Positions 21,672 through 33,519 of a stretch of 53,328 nt of DNA are shown piece after piece. Below the pieces are notes generated by a model. The model was not told where the DNA came from, did no database searches, and was given only the letters and a program-made list of their open reading frames with translations. How positions within the stretch are numbered: position 1 is the first letter of the stretch; each line of letters begins with the position of its first letter. This DNA comes from Cytidiella melzeri (Eukaryota > Basidiomycota > Agaricomycetes > Polyporales > Irpicaceae), in assembly GCA_022592445.1 (NCBI GenBank), contig JABYQR010000309.1, positions 1-53,328 of the forward strand, given 5' to 3'. Position numbers and translations under genes: made by a program.

Positions 21672-22762
21672 AAGCAACTAACGGGAGTGGACCATTGATT
21701 ATTATGATGTAGCAGACTTACAATGAAAGTGACTCAGATGCAACCTTGGAGCTCCCTCTGAGACGACTTGCATCTTTGTGTGTTTGAAAGTTACAAGTGT
21801 AGGGGATGACTTAGAAGGTCAACTCACTCTGGGAGTAAGTGTCTTGTTATTTCTCTGCTCTCTAGGAGTGGTATATATACATGTCTGTAACTAGCTTACT
21901 AATGCTACAGTGATGTCATATGAGTAAGGATTGGTAATGCACAGTCCTGCTTGCTAATACTACTGAATAGAGAATGTAAGCAATGACTGAGCATCCTACC
22001 TAACTGAATGGTGCTGACTGAGCCTTTAGTAAGCTCAATACATTTGGTATATGAAATATGAGTCATGCAGAAGCCTCATGGTACTTCTGCTATTCAGTCA
22101 TGGAAACTACTGGAACACGGTGCCATAAGGTACAAGTATTGCATCGTGTATGGCCATATGATGATGGAATCACATGCTATGTACTATCTAATCTTATCTA
22201 TCTACATATCTAATCTACATTGTCCATAGATCTGATCTCCAATGATAAGTGATACAATCTTGCTTTGACATTGTCCTCAACAAAGAGGTGGACAAGGTCA
22301 AGTTGTGACCTAATTAGAGTGGGCTACTTTTTGAATTTGGCCTTTGTCTTGCTTGGTTGCGCTGAGACATCTGGTTGCACTCTAAGTGCCTTCCAAGTTT
22401 TCCGCCGCTGCAAAGACAGTCAACCTGCACCTCTTGACACTCAATTTCTGGCTTTCACATCTCGGCCTCTGTAGCATTTACAAATAGCTCCAAAACATGT
22501 GCAACGTAAAGGAAGAATGTGTAGATGTCAACCTATCTCATTTCTTTTGTGCGATGCAGGGTTTGAATTTTCTGAGCAGCCACATTTGAGAGCTTCCTTT
22601 TTGGGTAAGTGTAAGGTGAGTTGGCGGCTCATCTTCACTGGGGTGTGCTGTATTGTCCAGATGCACGACAACAGGTGCAAGTACATAGTACAAGAGGGTT
22701 GTCAAGTAGAGCGTAAGGAAGAGAGTTGTTTGATGTGTGTCTTGTCTGCAACAGCGTCAAAC
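21672..22762. other. repeat-rich unassigned sequence
   Basis: AT-rich, with a TATATATAC element near 21873 and pyrimidine tracts as in LTRs, but I could not define ends. At 22640-22745 a Cys-rich frame (ending CLMCV) resembles a frame inside the DNA element at 37030-37145, so part may be a relic of that family. No host gene seen. Confidence 0.4.
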
Positions 22763-23970
22763 TGTTAAGACCAACTATTGTCAAGTCAGAACCCCTTGGT
22801 GTAACTACACACAAGGTCAAATGATTGTCTAGGCTGCGTGGACGCTGTCAAGCACAATGACAGACAGATGATGGATCAATAGAGGGAATATCAATATGAA
22901 GTGGATAGTGTCACAGATTTTCAATGTTTCTACAAGACTTGCCTTACCAGGCAACACTATTATTGGGAATATTTAGGCGCTTATCCAGTGCTTATCTGTT
23001 GTCTATTTGAGCGCTTATATGGCACTTATTCAGCACTTATTTCAGCACTTATTTCAGCGCTAATCAATTGATGCACTGATGCGCCATCTGTCTCTGATGC
23101 GCTGATGCGCTTCTTTCCTTATCTGTGTATCACCTGATAGAACTCTCTGGAACCTTGTGGAACATGCTGGAACTATGATGTCATAGTATAGAACATTTCA
23201 TTAGATGATGTCATAGTTCATAGAACCTTCTGGAAAAGTCTAGCCTTGTCATAGAACAAGCTAGAACAAGTCTAGCCTTGGGACTGGGTCATGGGGTCAG
23301 GTCATGGGGACAATTGCTATTGGTTGATTATTGAAGTGGCACCACTAGGGCATAGGGCATGCTTAGTAAGGTAGATTACTTTGCTTACTCATGTAGGTAT
23401 TAGGGGTCTTAGGGTAGTACCTGGAGTCCTCCCCTTCATGTATATATAGAGGCACTCCTGAGGGCATATCCCCTCAGTCTTATCCACTCTGTTAATCAAG
23501 GACTACTCAGTACCTCACAGTACTTTGCTCACCACACCTCTTACTCTCTTACTCTCTATCTCACTCAATCCTCCCAAGTTTATCAACTTACCTGGTGAGT
23601 AGTAACCTTACTGTTACAGATAGACTGAGGTTCTAGCCCCATGTCTAGCAGCTATTTATACATGTTGACCTAACTACTTTTGGAGCAGTCCAAAATAGTG
23701 GTACAATAGTTGGTCTCCTTTTAGATAGATTCTCTCATGAGTGGAGGTCTTGGCAGAGCACAGACAATAGCTATTGTTCTCCTTTAGGTAGTTCTATTGT
23801 TCTTCATTCACACAGCTTCTTGCAAAGCCTGCCCTTAACACGGTCTGTGCGCAGGTCCCTGAAGTCTATATAAGATGCGGCATGCATGCTTCTAGCCCCC
23901 CATCTCAACCTCTTGGTCTTTACTGGGCTAGGTAAGCAAACCCCCTCTTGTACTACATAGCTGGTAGTAA
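22763..23970 (+). repeat. family-D LTR, interrupted
   Basis: Begins TGTTAAGACCAACTATTGTC, matching the start of the solo LTR at 31714. The match runs to 22908, is broken by insertion E, and resumes at 23624 (ACTGAGGTTCTAGCCCC) for about 90 bp. The right border at 23970 (TAGTAACA) is a guess; no target duplication was found. Confidence 0.6.
22909..23618 (+). mobile_element. solo LTR E nested in LTR D
   Basis: 710 bp starting TGTCACAGATT and ending CTGTTACA, flanked by GATAG at 22904-22908 and 23619-23623. The homologous LTR at 31866-31880 shows the unoccupied site. A TATATATAGAGGC box at 23442-23452 followed by a pyrimidine-rich tract fits an LTR promoter. Confidence 0.85.
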
Positions 23971-25027
23971 CAATACTAACTTGGTCTTTACTGGGCTAGA
24001 TACTTGCATAAAGTCTGATAGCTGGTGAGAGCATTGTGCTTCACACCTGCCATCACCTCCTCTTCAATATCGACTTCATGTCCCTGTTTGTCACGTCGAG
24101 CCCTGTCTCTGTGTCAGACACAGCATATATAAATAAAAAGCAATATTGGCTATAAAAATTGCAGTCCATTCAATAGCAAGGCAAGGAAAGGGGCATTGCA
24201 CAATGAAATGAGGAACAAACGTGAAACATGTCAAAGCGATGAAACAAGGGACACATGCAAAACATGTCACAAGGTGATGGGACACTGCCAGTGGTGCAGC
24301 TGAATCCAAGCAGCCAATCAAGCCATAGTCCAATGACGCAAGGCTATGCGGGGCTATGTGAGGCTGTGCAAAAAAACAGAGGTAGTGCAATGGAAGCAAG
24401 TTTTTAGCAGCGCCAGCATCGAGGGGCTTGATGTTTGGAGAGGGGCTGCTTGCAAGGTACTCTTATTAAATAGCAAGGGCTGCAGAATTTGAGGGAGAGA
24501 GTGAAAAAGGGGGCTGGGAGGTGCCAACAGGCATGAGCTTGAGTGCGAGGGACAGCAAGAATGCAATACACAACAACGCAATAAGCAATACACAACGCAA
24601 TGCAATGCAATATGTGAGAACACAATCTGATGCAATGTGATACATGAGGATGCAATGCAATGCAATACACAATAACACAATGTGATATGCCACATCGGGA
24701 GTCTTGCAAGTTACAAAGGCTGCTGCTAGCCCATACAAATATGCTTGTGTTTGGGCCTGTTGCATGTCCAGCAGTTTCCGGGTGAGAAGACACACCTACC
24801 AATGGTGGCAACAATGACATTGACAACAATGCAACATTCCAACCAGCTCACACCTGCAAGGAGGCTCTAGAGACTGCCACTATTATTGACAGCTATGTTT
24901 GCAACATGAACAGTGCTACTGCACACAAGATGAAATTGGGCCCTTTCTGTTGTCAACTTTGCTCGGACGTGTCCCGTATGACAGTACCCACTTTTATTAC
25001 ATCTTACTTCCAGTCCAAGTGAACCAC
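23971..25027. other. unassigned sequence with low-complexity repeats
   Basis: Lies between LTR D and copia B. 24550-24680 is built of GCAATGCAATACACAA-like units. Minus-strand ORFs up to 141 codons read through these repeats and show no domain, so I do not call a gene. Confidence 0.5.
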
Positions 25028-25032
25028 TTCTT

Positions 25033-25214
25033 TGTTCGACTGTAACTGGAAAGTCCAACGGATCAACTGATGATCTGAGCGCTAGTAACTACCGTATATA
25101 AGACTTCCTACTTGATCAATAAGGATAACTCACTTTGATCCCCAACTCCCATTGTGTGATCTCTCTCTCAGACTCACTCTCAACGTTCTACTCAACTCTC
25201 GTAGCCTTCTAACA
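25033..25214 (+). repeat. 5' LTR of copia B
   Basis: 182 bp, TGTTCGACTG to CTTCTAACA. The final ~118 bp appear identical to 38966-39083. A TATAAGACTTCC element lies at 25096-25107. Confidence 0.92.
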
Positions 25215-25227
25215 GGTTATGAGCCCC
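25215..25227 (+). promoter_or_regulatory. primer-binding site of copia B
   Basis: GGTTATGAGCCCC directly abuts the LTR and is complementary to the initiator tRNA-Met anticodon arm, as in copia A and C. Confidence 0.72.
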
Positions 25228-25452
25228 ACCTGAGCATTCTACCTCATTCATACTACATTCTACTCTTACTCTCAACAACTGTATGAGCTCTGATCGCTCT
25301 GATCAAGCCCAACTTTGTTGTTCTAACCAAGAGCAACACCAAACCAACTTCTACCAAGGTACTACTACCTCCAGGCCTACTCGTACTCACAGGAGCACTC
25401 CTCAATTCACTCCTACTCTACTCCTCCTCCTACTACCCAACCAACTGCTTCA

Positions 25453-27192
25453 ATGGCACCCAGTGCTTTCCGTCCCAACTCTCCTGTTGAGTCTCCTGCA
25501 CCAACTCCTGCACCAACTCCTGGACCATCTGGTGTAATTCATGGCAACACCGAGCCTCACAACAACCCAGAATCGATCTCTCGGCGAGTATCAGCACCTC
25601 CTGCTGATCGCCATTGATCTCCTTTTGTGGTACTACGTGGTAACTACAAACGTTGAAGGCACACTGCCAAGGCGTCGGTGGATGATGAGGACTCTAGCAT
25701 GGACGATGCGGAAAGTCGGTCCAAAGGCGAGGGCAAACTGCCCAAATCTTGTTGTCCACCATCTCCCTCGCCATCCGGACCTACAGACTCAGCATGCGCT
25801 GTGTTGTCCCTTCTATCTCTCCCTCCTTGTCAAAATGAGGATTACTCTAAGACACTCAGCAATGTGCATAAGGCCTTTGCTGATGTTGGCAAACTTACTG
25901 GCCCTGATAGTTGGCCAATGTGGAAATTCCGTGTTGAATCGGCAATGACGACCATTGTTGAATTCTACTTGTTCCGGGGTGGTCTTACCATTTCCCAAGA
26001 GGTCCAAAGGGCCTGCTCCAACATCATGGCAGGGCACATTGCCGACAATGTCATGGCTAGCTACTTGAACAAGGTTTACCCTCACAAGTTGATGGAAAAG
26101 CTCTCTGAGCGTTTTTACCCGAAGACAACTGTCTCGGATGCGAATGAGGTCTACTCCCTCTTCCACCTTCCTTGTCCAGTCTACGAGATGGACAAACTAC
26201 TCGATGATGCTCAAAACATTGTCTCTCGTCTTGCTGCAAAGGGTATGGTTCTTCCCTCCTGGGTCTACTACGCTGCCATTGTTGGCATTACTCCTCCTCA
26301 CTATGCCTCTGTCCGCGCCAACTATGAGGCCGGTGTGTGCGCTACTACTCCTCGAGGAGAGAAATACGACTACCAGCCGATCTCTCTCATGGTCAAGCTC
26401 AAGCGCGAGTTTAACAACTGGCACCTCACTCATCTGGTGGACCACTCCAAGTCCAAAGGATCCTCGACTTTTGCTCTGCGTGACAGACCCACCACGCATC
26501 TTCCTTCTTCGTCCAAAGGCAAGGACAAGTCGGATAAATCCACTCACACTGCTTGCGCCGCTGCCGCTCCTTACTCCAAGGAGAGGTCCGTTCGTGACAC
26601 TTTGAAGATGAAGTGTTACAACTGCAACGAGACTGGCCAAACAACACTTACCTGCCCACAGCCCTGGACAGAGAAGTCCAAAGAGGCGATGAAGAAAAAG
26701 GGCTTCACTAGGAAGACGATCGCCGCTGCAGCCAAGGAGAAGACTGCCAAAGCCGCCGTTGCTGTCCCTGCCGTTGCCACTCCAGCCATCGCTGGTCCGT
26801 CGACCACTACTACTCGCATGCCTTTGGCCGCTACCACTAAGGTCGTTGACCCTTACGCGTCGGACGAAGAGACCAAGTACACGTCTTTTGACAAGTACTC
26901 GCAAGCCACCGTCTACTACGCGACAGGTGGTGCCAAAGGTGCTCTTCTCAACCAGAGCGCATGGGTCTCAGCTCTCTCTGAATCGGACGTGGTCATGCAT
27001 GTAAGTACTTCAACTACTTCCTCTTCCACTCTACTACCACTATACGCGACTACGTCAACAAACGAGTCTGTTCATATTCTTGATACCGGTGCTACTATAC
27101 ATTGTACACCGTATTGTGACTTACTTTTCAACGTTCACTCTGTACCAACTATATTACTTACTGTTGCCAACTCAGAAAAACTCGCTCTGAAG
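25453..27192 (+). pseudogene. copia B gag-protease, broken
   Basis: From ATG 25453 (MAPSAFRPNSP) the frame meets TGA at 25615 and 25654, then is open to the gypsy insertion. Residues after 25830 are a copia Gag. The zinc knuckle reads CYNCNETGQTTLTC, so the metal-binding His is Gln. The protease site ILDTGATIH is intact. The frame runs into the gypsy LTR at 27198 and ends at a chance stop at 27238; its true continuation is at 33828. Third codon positions are C-rich, unlike the pol half. Confidence 0.85.
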
Positions 27193-27197
27193 CTAGC

Positions 27198-27524
27198 TGT
27201 AGACCTGCTGCAAGAGCGTGACCCCGCCTTGGGGTCATGACGTTCATTTCTGACTCTTTACTCTTCTCATGACGTTCATCCCTTCCTCTTTGCTCTTCTC
27301 TGTAGTTCTCACCTTCCTATTGGACACCGTCTGAACCTCTATCGTAGTAAATATTTGAACTCTTTCAACGTCGTTTGGCCTCATCTCTTGCCCCGACGTT
27401 GAAGGTACGCCTATATACAACTCACATCCTACTATTTAAACTCATCTCTTGCCCCGACGTTGAAGCAATCCAAACATCGTGCTCGTTTTGTCTTTCCGAG
27501 TGTTCCCCGCTCATCGGGTTCACA
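27198..27524 (+). repeat. 5' LTR of the gypsy element
   Basis: 327 bp. Contains a doubled block with CATCTCTTGCCCCGACGTTGAAG (about 27382 and 27441) and a CTATATACAA element between the copies. Confidence 0.93.
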
Positions 27525-27974
27525 CTTTTTTTTAAACGACACATTGATTTTCCTTGTTCCACGTCGTTGAGCTTTACGGCTCCGTTGTTCCGTTGTCCTT
27601 CGTTGACTATTGTTGTTCGCACTTTCGCCGTCTCTCATCGTCTCTCCGTCGTTATTCCGATACACACGCTGGCGTACACATGCGCCATCACACGCCGAAT
27701 AGAACAGAACAGGGAAGCATTAAACGCACTCCCATTCTCGCACCTTGATCTGTTTAAAGATTACTTTTCCGAAGACGAAGACTTCCCCCCCTCCACTGAC
27801 GACGACCAGTACTCTTTCTCCAGTCCGTCGCTGTCCTCTATCACACCCAGTCCACCAACATCTCTGCCACAGTCAACTTCATCTTTGAGATCGACATCTC
27901 CATCACCTTCGTCGTCTTCCCTTTCGTCGTCATCATCCAACAATACATACACCTGCATATCTCGCGCCTCCGAC

Positions 27975-28970
27975 ATGAAAGAACTCGCTCGCGTAGAATC
28001 TAAAGGGACCAAACACCCTCCTATCCTCACCCCTGGTACTGTCACTCCAGCCATCCTCATGCAATTCGAAGTTGCCGCGCTCCATCACTTCCGTGCGAAA
28101 GACGTCCCCGTCGACAAGCACGTATTGACAGTTGCTCCCGGTTTCCAAGACACATCAATTGCGCGATGGTATCTGAACGACAAGGACCGACTTCACGCGA
28201 TGGACATGAAGTCATTCATCAGCGAATTCCGCCAACGTTGGTTCAAAACAAACTGGGCCGATAAGATCAAGACCAGAATCGTACAGAACTTCATGGCTGA
28301 AGCCGACTTGTTCCAGTCTTGGATCAAAGACATTGAGGACCAGAACAGTACCATACGCTTCACACCTGCCCATATGTCAGCTGCCGAACTCTGCTCTTTC
28401 CTTGATACCCACGTTTGCGAAAAACTTCGCGAATTCTGCTACTCCGACAATGGCAAGGCACTAGCTACCTTCGACAAACTCAAACAAGCCTTACACCTTG
28501 AGGACGAGAAACGCCGTACCTTCCTACGTGACCTGCTGAACGCTACTCGACGCTATCCACCTGGTATTTCTCTCGCTGGCAAACCTCCTCTCGCTGCACG
28601 AATCTCTGATTGCCCCCCACTTGAGTCTCGCATCAACATGTCTGCTTCTGATACTAAAGGCTGTCTCCCTACGCGTGTTAAACCACCTCCCTTGACCGAT
28701 GGCGAACGTAGGTACCTCAACTCCACCCGAGGCTGCTACAAGTTTCAGAAGCCGAACGTATCTCATCTGGCGAATGCATGTCCTAACGGTTACCCGGATG
28801 CTAAGACTTATGTTCCCCTGGTTTCTCCGGACTGGCAGCCACCGCCTCGTACAAACGCATCGACCTCCGCTTCTGGTACAACTCGTGTTGCGGCCGTGGA
28901 GACCATTACCGAACAAGAAGAAGTTTACCCTGTTGGGGCATTTGACTACTCTGAAACGGCACCTGCTTGA
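27975..28970 (+). pseudogene. gypsy gag with defective zinc knuckle
   Basis: The first plausible ATG is 27975 (MKELARVES), although the frame is open upstream through Ser-rich sequence. Central region is a Ty3-type Gag (WYLNDKDRLHAM, FISEFRQRWF, DLFQSWIKDI). The zinc knuckle reads CYKFQKPNVSHLANAC: the second Cys of CX2C is Phe, so zinc binding should fail. It ends at TGA 28968-28970; two codons later lies TAG 28974-28976 in the same frame, then the protease. Gag and pol were therefore one frame. Confidence 0.85.
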
Positions 28971-28976
28971 CGATAG

Positions 28977-31010
28977 TCTGTTCTTAGCAAAGGCGACACT
29001 ACGGACGAAGACGCGTACGTCCCTCCCCTCACATGTTCACACATCCATTGGGATGCCCTTGTTCACGCTTCCTCTGCCCCCACCTCTCCTATTCGCATGC
29101 TGATTAACTCTGGGGCTCCTGCTATTCTAGTTGACGACGCCCTCGTGACCACACTCGGTCTACGTCGCAGACCGCTTCCCGAGTCTAAAGCTTTTGGTAC
29201 GGCATGGGGTGGAGAGAGGCAGGTAGCCACGGAGTGGGTGAAGTTCAAGGTTTCCAATCAACAACTTTCTTGGTCATCTCGCACATGTAGAGCTATTGTC
29301 GTCAAAGGACTTTTTGTCCCAGTAATACTAGGTCTACCTTTCTTTTCCATTAACCATTGTTCCATTGACCCAGTTTGCAAAACTGTTATCCAACAAAGCG
29401 ACAACCTGGATATCATCAACCACCCACCACCAATCCCACCACTTGATGTTGACCGACGTTCCCCTCGACAGCGTCTCACAGATCGCCAGAACGCTGCTGC
29501 CGATGCAAACAAACAACAACTATTACAAGACACTCTGCGCCGCACTTCATACAAAGATACCCTTCGACAACTCCTCCTCGAACGACCTCAGACACCTCCT
29601 ACAGACGATGATTCGAACGACCCTCACTCTTTAAACCGCACTACAAACAAAGTCGCTGCAATCCGAGATTGTATTGACGAACTTGCTGGCAAGGTGACAC
29701 TACAACGTGAAAACGACCGCATGCGAACGCGCTTCGCCGACCTCATCCCTGAAGACATCCCACACATTTCTAGCTTACCGACTGATGTTTACCACCGATT
29801 TTGCCTCATTGACCCTAACACTGTCATTGCGTGTCGCCAATACGATTGTCCGAAAAAATACCGCGATACATGGCGAACATTACTCAACCAACATCTCGAA
29901 GCTGGCCGAATTCGCCCATCATCCAGCCCATACGCATCCCCTGCCTTCCTCATTCCAAAGTACGACCCCTCTGCCATGCCACGTTGGGTCAACGATTACC
30001 GTGTACTCAATGCCAACACTGTTCCAGACGCTCACACTCTGCCTCTCATCAGCGACATTTTATCTGACTGCGCAAAAGGTCGCTTCTGGGCCAAGATTGA
30101 CATGACGAACAGCTTCTTCCAAACTCGAGTACATCCGGACGACATCCCTCTCACAGCTGTAAACACCCCCTTTGGTCTATACGAGTGGACGGTGATGCCG
30201 CAAGGCTGTCGAAACGCACCTACGACCCATCAGCGGCAAATGTTCAACGCGCTGCAAGACTTCATTGGCACCATCTGTCACGTATACCTGGACGACATCA
30301 TTATCTGGTCATCTACACCGGAAGAACACCGCCAAAACGTTGAGACGGTTCTCACCGCCTTACGTCGGCACTCGCTATACTGCTCACCCAAGAAGACAAA
30401 TGAATTCTGTGTCGAGCTTGATTTTCTGGGTCATTATATCTCTCGGCGTGGTGTTGAAGCAGACAACAGAAAAGTCGAGAAAATGCTGTCTTGGCCTACA
30501 CCTCAGTCAACCTCCGACGTCTTGTGCTTTCTAGGCTTGGTTCGTTATATTGCGAATTTTCTCCCTACGCTCGCGCAACATACCCGTCTTTTGCACCAAC
30601 TCACGACCCATGAATCGCAAAAGAACTTCTGCTGGACTGCCGCCCACGACGCCGCCTTCCAAGTGGTCAAGGATCTTGTCGTCTCTCGCGAATGTCTCAC
30701 TGTGATAGACCACCAAAATTTGGGCGACAACAAGATCTTTGTGGCATGTGATGCTTCTGATTATTGTTCTGGGGCTGTTCTTTTGTACGGACCCACCCTC
30801 GAAACTGTGCAACCCGTTGCTTTCGAAAGTCAGACCTTCAAGGCCGCAGAACTGAACTATCCAGTACACGAAAAAGAACTACTTGCGATTGTTCGTGCCC
30901 TCCGCAAGTGGCGCGTCGATCTTCTCGGCGTCCCCTTCCAAGTCCTCACCGACCACCGCACTCTGGAAAACTTCGGAGTACAACAACATCTTTCGCAAAG
31001 ACAAGCATGA
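28977..31010 (+). pseudogene. gypsy pol part 1: protease, reverse transcriptase, RNase H
   Basis: Protease reads LINSGAPA where the catalytic Asp is expected, so it is Asn and should be dead. The reverse transcriptase is intact: KIDMTNSFFQ, MPQGCRNAP, and the catalytic YLDDIIIW. RNase H has VACDASDY and TDHRTLENF. The frame stops at TGA 31008-31010 in QRQA-stop-WQEFLGQYNF, and continues beyond it in the same frame. The stop fits a CGA-to-TGA change. Confidence 0.88.
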
Positions 31011-31713
31011 TGGCAAGAATTTCTTGGGCAATACAACTTTTCTATCAAGTACATCCCCGGCAAGGATAACGGCCCCCCCAACGCCATGTCTCGCCACCCT
31101 GTCACGATGTTGCAAGCCTGTTCTGATGCTAGCCTTGCTGTCGGCGCCGCATCTCATCTGTCTATCTCACTCGATGCCTCCTTCGTTCAGCACATCAAGG
31201 ACGGCTACACAGAGGATCCTTGGACAAAAAACCTTGTCAACTCCCTTTGGAACGGCCATACCAAGTCGGAGCGCACACCTGGCAAATGCGCCAAAGATTC
31301 CTTGCACGCCCTGCGCGCCGGTTGGCTCGACGGTCACACATCAAACGATTTGACTGTACGCGACGGACTATTGTACCTAACAAATTGTCTTCTCATACCG
31401 AACGCACGACAAGTACGAGAGAAACTCTTCCGACTGGCTCACGACTCTCTTGGACACTTTGGTGCTGACAAATCGTACGCTGCGCTACGCTCTGATTACT
31501 TTTGGCCACACATGCGTAAGCAGCTGGAGGAACTGTACATCCCAACGTGCGAACAATGTCAAAGGAACAAATCCGCCACGCACAAGCCTCGTGGACCTTT
31601 GCACCCTCTTCCTGTACCTGACTGCCGCTGTTCCTCCGTCGCCATAGACTTCGTCGGTCCCTTACCGGACGATGAAGGTTACAACTGCATTGTCACAATG
31701 ACTTGCCGACTGA
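31011..31713 (+). pseudogene. gypsy pol part 2: integrase N-terminal half
   Basis: Contains the H2C2 zinc domain (LAHDSLGHFGADKSY ... CEQCQRNK) and the first catalytic Asp in SVAIDFVGPLPDD. The reading frame is cut after MTCRL by the solo LTR at 31714. Confidence 0.88.
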
Positions 31714-32426
31714 TGTTAAGACCGACTATCGTCAAGGGACAAGTTGTCAGGTCAGAACCCCTTGGTGTAGCTACACTCAAGGTCTGATGATGGTCTAGGC
31801 CGCGCGGTTGCTGTCAAGCACAGTGGCAGACAGATGATGGTTCGATAGAAGGAATATTGATATGAAGTGGATAGACTGAGGTTCTAGCCCCCATGTCTGA
31901 CGGCCATTTATACATGTTGACCTAACTACTTTTGGACCAGTCCGAGGTAGTGGTAGCAAATTGGAGAAACAGAAAGGAAGAACAATGCACAGAGAACAGC
32001 CACTACTCTGGAAAGCCAATGAGAGAAAAGACCGTCAAGGTGCGGAAACAAGGAGCAATAGAAAGGGGAAACATGAGGCAGAGATCAATGGAGAAGGGGT
32101 TGCACCCGAAACAGGGGATAGACGGAGTTGGATCCAAAACAGGGGATAGGCGGGGTTGGACCCGATGGAGTGGTAACGGAGGCATGGAAAGACCGAGGGT
32201 TGAACCAAGGCAATGGTAACCAATCGGAGTTGGGTCTGAGGTTTGAATGGACATCAGAAGGTAACTGATAACATAATAGTCCGTGTTGAACGGAGGCGAT
32301 GTGGATCAGTGGATGATGGAGGAAAGACGAGTTGGATCATCAAGGCAATTGTAGAGAAGATAACTGGTTATCAAGGTAATCGAAGAAGTAAAGGAAAATA
32401 ATAGGGTGTGGAGACCGTTCGTAACA
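31714..32426 (+). mobile_element. solo LTR (family D) inside the gypsy integrase
   Basis: 713 bp, TGTTAAGACCGAC to GTTCGTAACA, flanked by ACTGA at 31709-31713 and 32427-32431. Its removal rejoins the integrase frame exactly. It shares the first ~145 bp and a later ~90-bp block with the LTR at 22763. No coding sequence, primer site or second LTR, hence a solo LTR. Confidence 0.9.
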
Positions 32427-33519
32427 ACTGAACTCCAATTTTCGTGCAGTTCCTACTCGAACTGACATCTCGGCTGAGGACTTCGCTGGTTTGTTCTTCA
32501 CGCACTGGTATTGTGAAAACGGCCTCCCAGACGACATTGTCTCTGATCGCAACAAACTATTCGTCTCAAAATTCTGGAAAGCCTTACACGCGTTAACCGG
32601 AGTCACGCTGAAAATGTCCACTTCGTACCACCCTGAAACCGACGGAGCAAGCGAACGTACGAACAAAACCATCATCCAGGCTTTGCAATACCACGTTGAA
32701 CGCAACCAGAAAAGTTGGGTTAAAGCGCTCCCTCTCGTCCGTTTCAATTACATGAACACGGTCAACGCATCCACCGGTTTCTCTGCCTTCCACTTGCGTT
32801 ACGGTCGTTCACCCAGGATCATTCCACCTCTGTTGGCGACGTCCGCTAAAGCTATCACATCTACGTTTGGTGATGATGCCTTTAACGCAAGACTGCTGTT
32901 AGACCGAATCAACTGCGATGTACTCGAGGCACAAGACAATCTTTTACTCGCGAAAGCGCAGCAGTCTTGCCAGGCAAACAAGCATCGTAGCGACGAAATC
33001 GTATACAACGTGGGCGACAAGGTCCTTCTATCCACATTCCATCGACAGCATGACTATGTTAGAAGAGGAGACAACTGAGTCGCGAAGTTTATGGTATGCT
33101 ACGATGGTCCTTACACCGTTCTCGAAGCCTGGCCGGACACGTCCACCTACCGTCTGGATCTCCCTAAGCACATGCGCACATTCCCAACCTTCCATGCGTT
33201 GTTGCTCAAGCCCTTCAAGCGAAACAACGGCTCATTGTTTCCTGAACGTGAATACGAGCAACCTGGACCCATCGCCACCCCAGATGGACCTGAACACGTT
33301 GTTGAACGTATCCTAGACCGCATGCCAGTCGGACGCGGTTTCCGTTACCTCGTGCGATGGAAGGGTTTCGGGCCTGAAGACGACAAGTGGCTTCCTGGGT
33401 CACAAGTCAAAGACCTCGCTGTACTGGACTTGTTTCTGCAGGAAAACAACCTGCCGGACCCAAAGACTTGCTCAATTCTTCTGGACGGGGGAGAGTGTAA
33501 ACCTGCTGCAAGAGCGTGA
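32427..33519 (+). pseudogene. gypsy pol part 3: integrase C-terminal half and chromodomain
   Basis: Continues the integrase after the solo LTR: second Asp in NGLPDDIVSDRNKLF and Glu in PETDGASERTNK, both present. A TGA at 33076-33078 splits it before VAKFMVCYDGPY. The C-terminus is a chromodomain (ILDRMPVGRGF, YLVRWKGF, DDKWLPGSQV), which in chromoviruses directs insertion toward marked chromatin. The final codons overlap the 3' LTR at 33496. Confidence 0.88.

Noticed and set aside
24091..24829. Overlapping minus-strand ORFs up to 141 codons
   Set aside because: They read through GCAATGCAATAC-type low-complexity repeats and have no domain or splice-linked partner.
27193..27240. C-terminal codons of the copia B gag frame after 27197
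   Set aside because: This part is gypsy LTR read by chance; the true continuation lies after the gypsy element.
27525..27560. tRNA primer site after the gypsy 5' LTR
   Set aside because: The sequence is T-rich and matches no tRNA 3' end I can support.
31714..31787. Apparent C-terminus of the gypsy integrase ORF
   Set aside because: It is solo LTR sequence; the integrase resumes at 32427.
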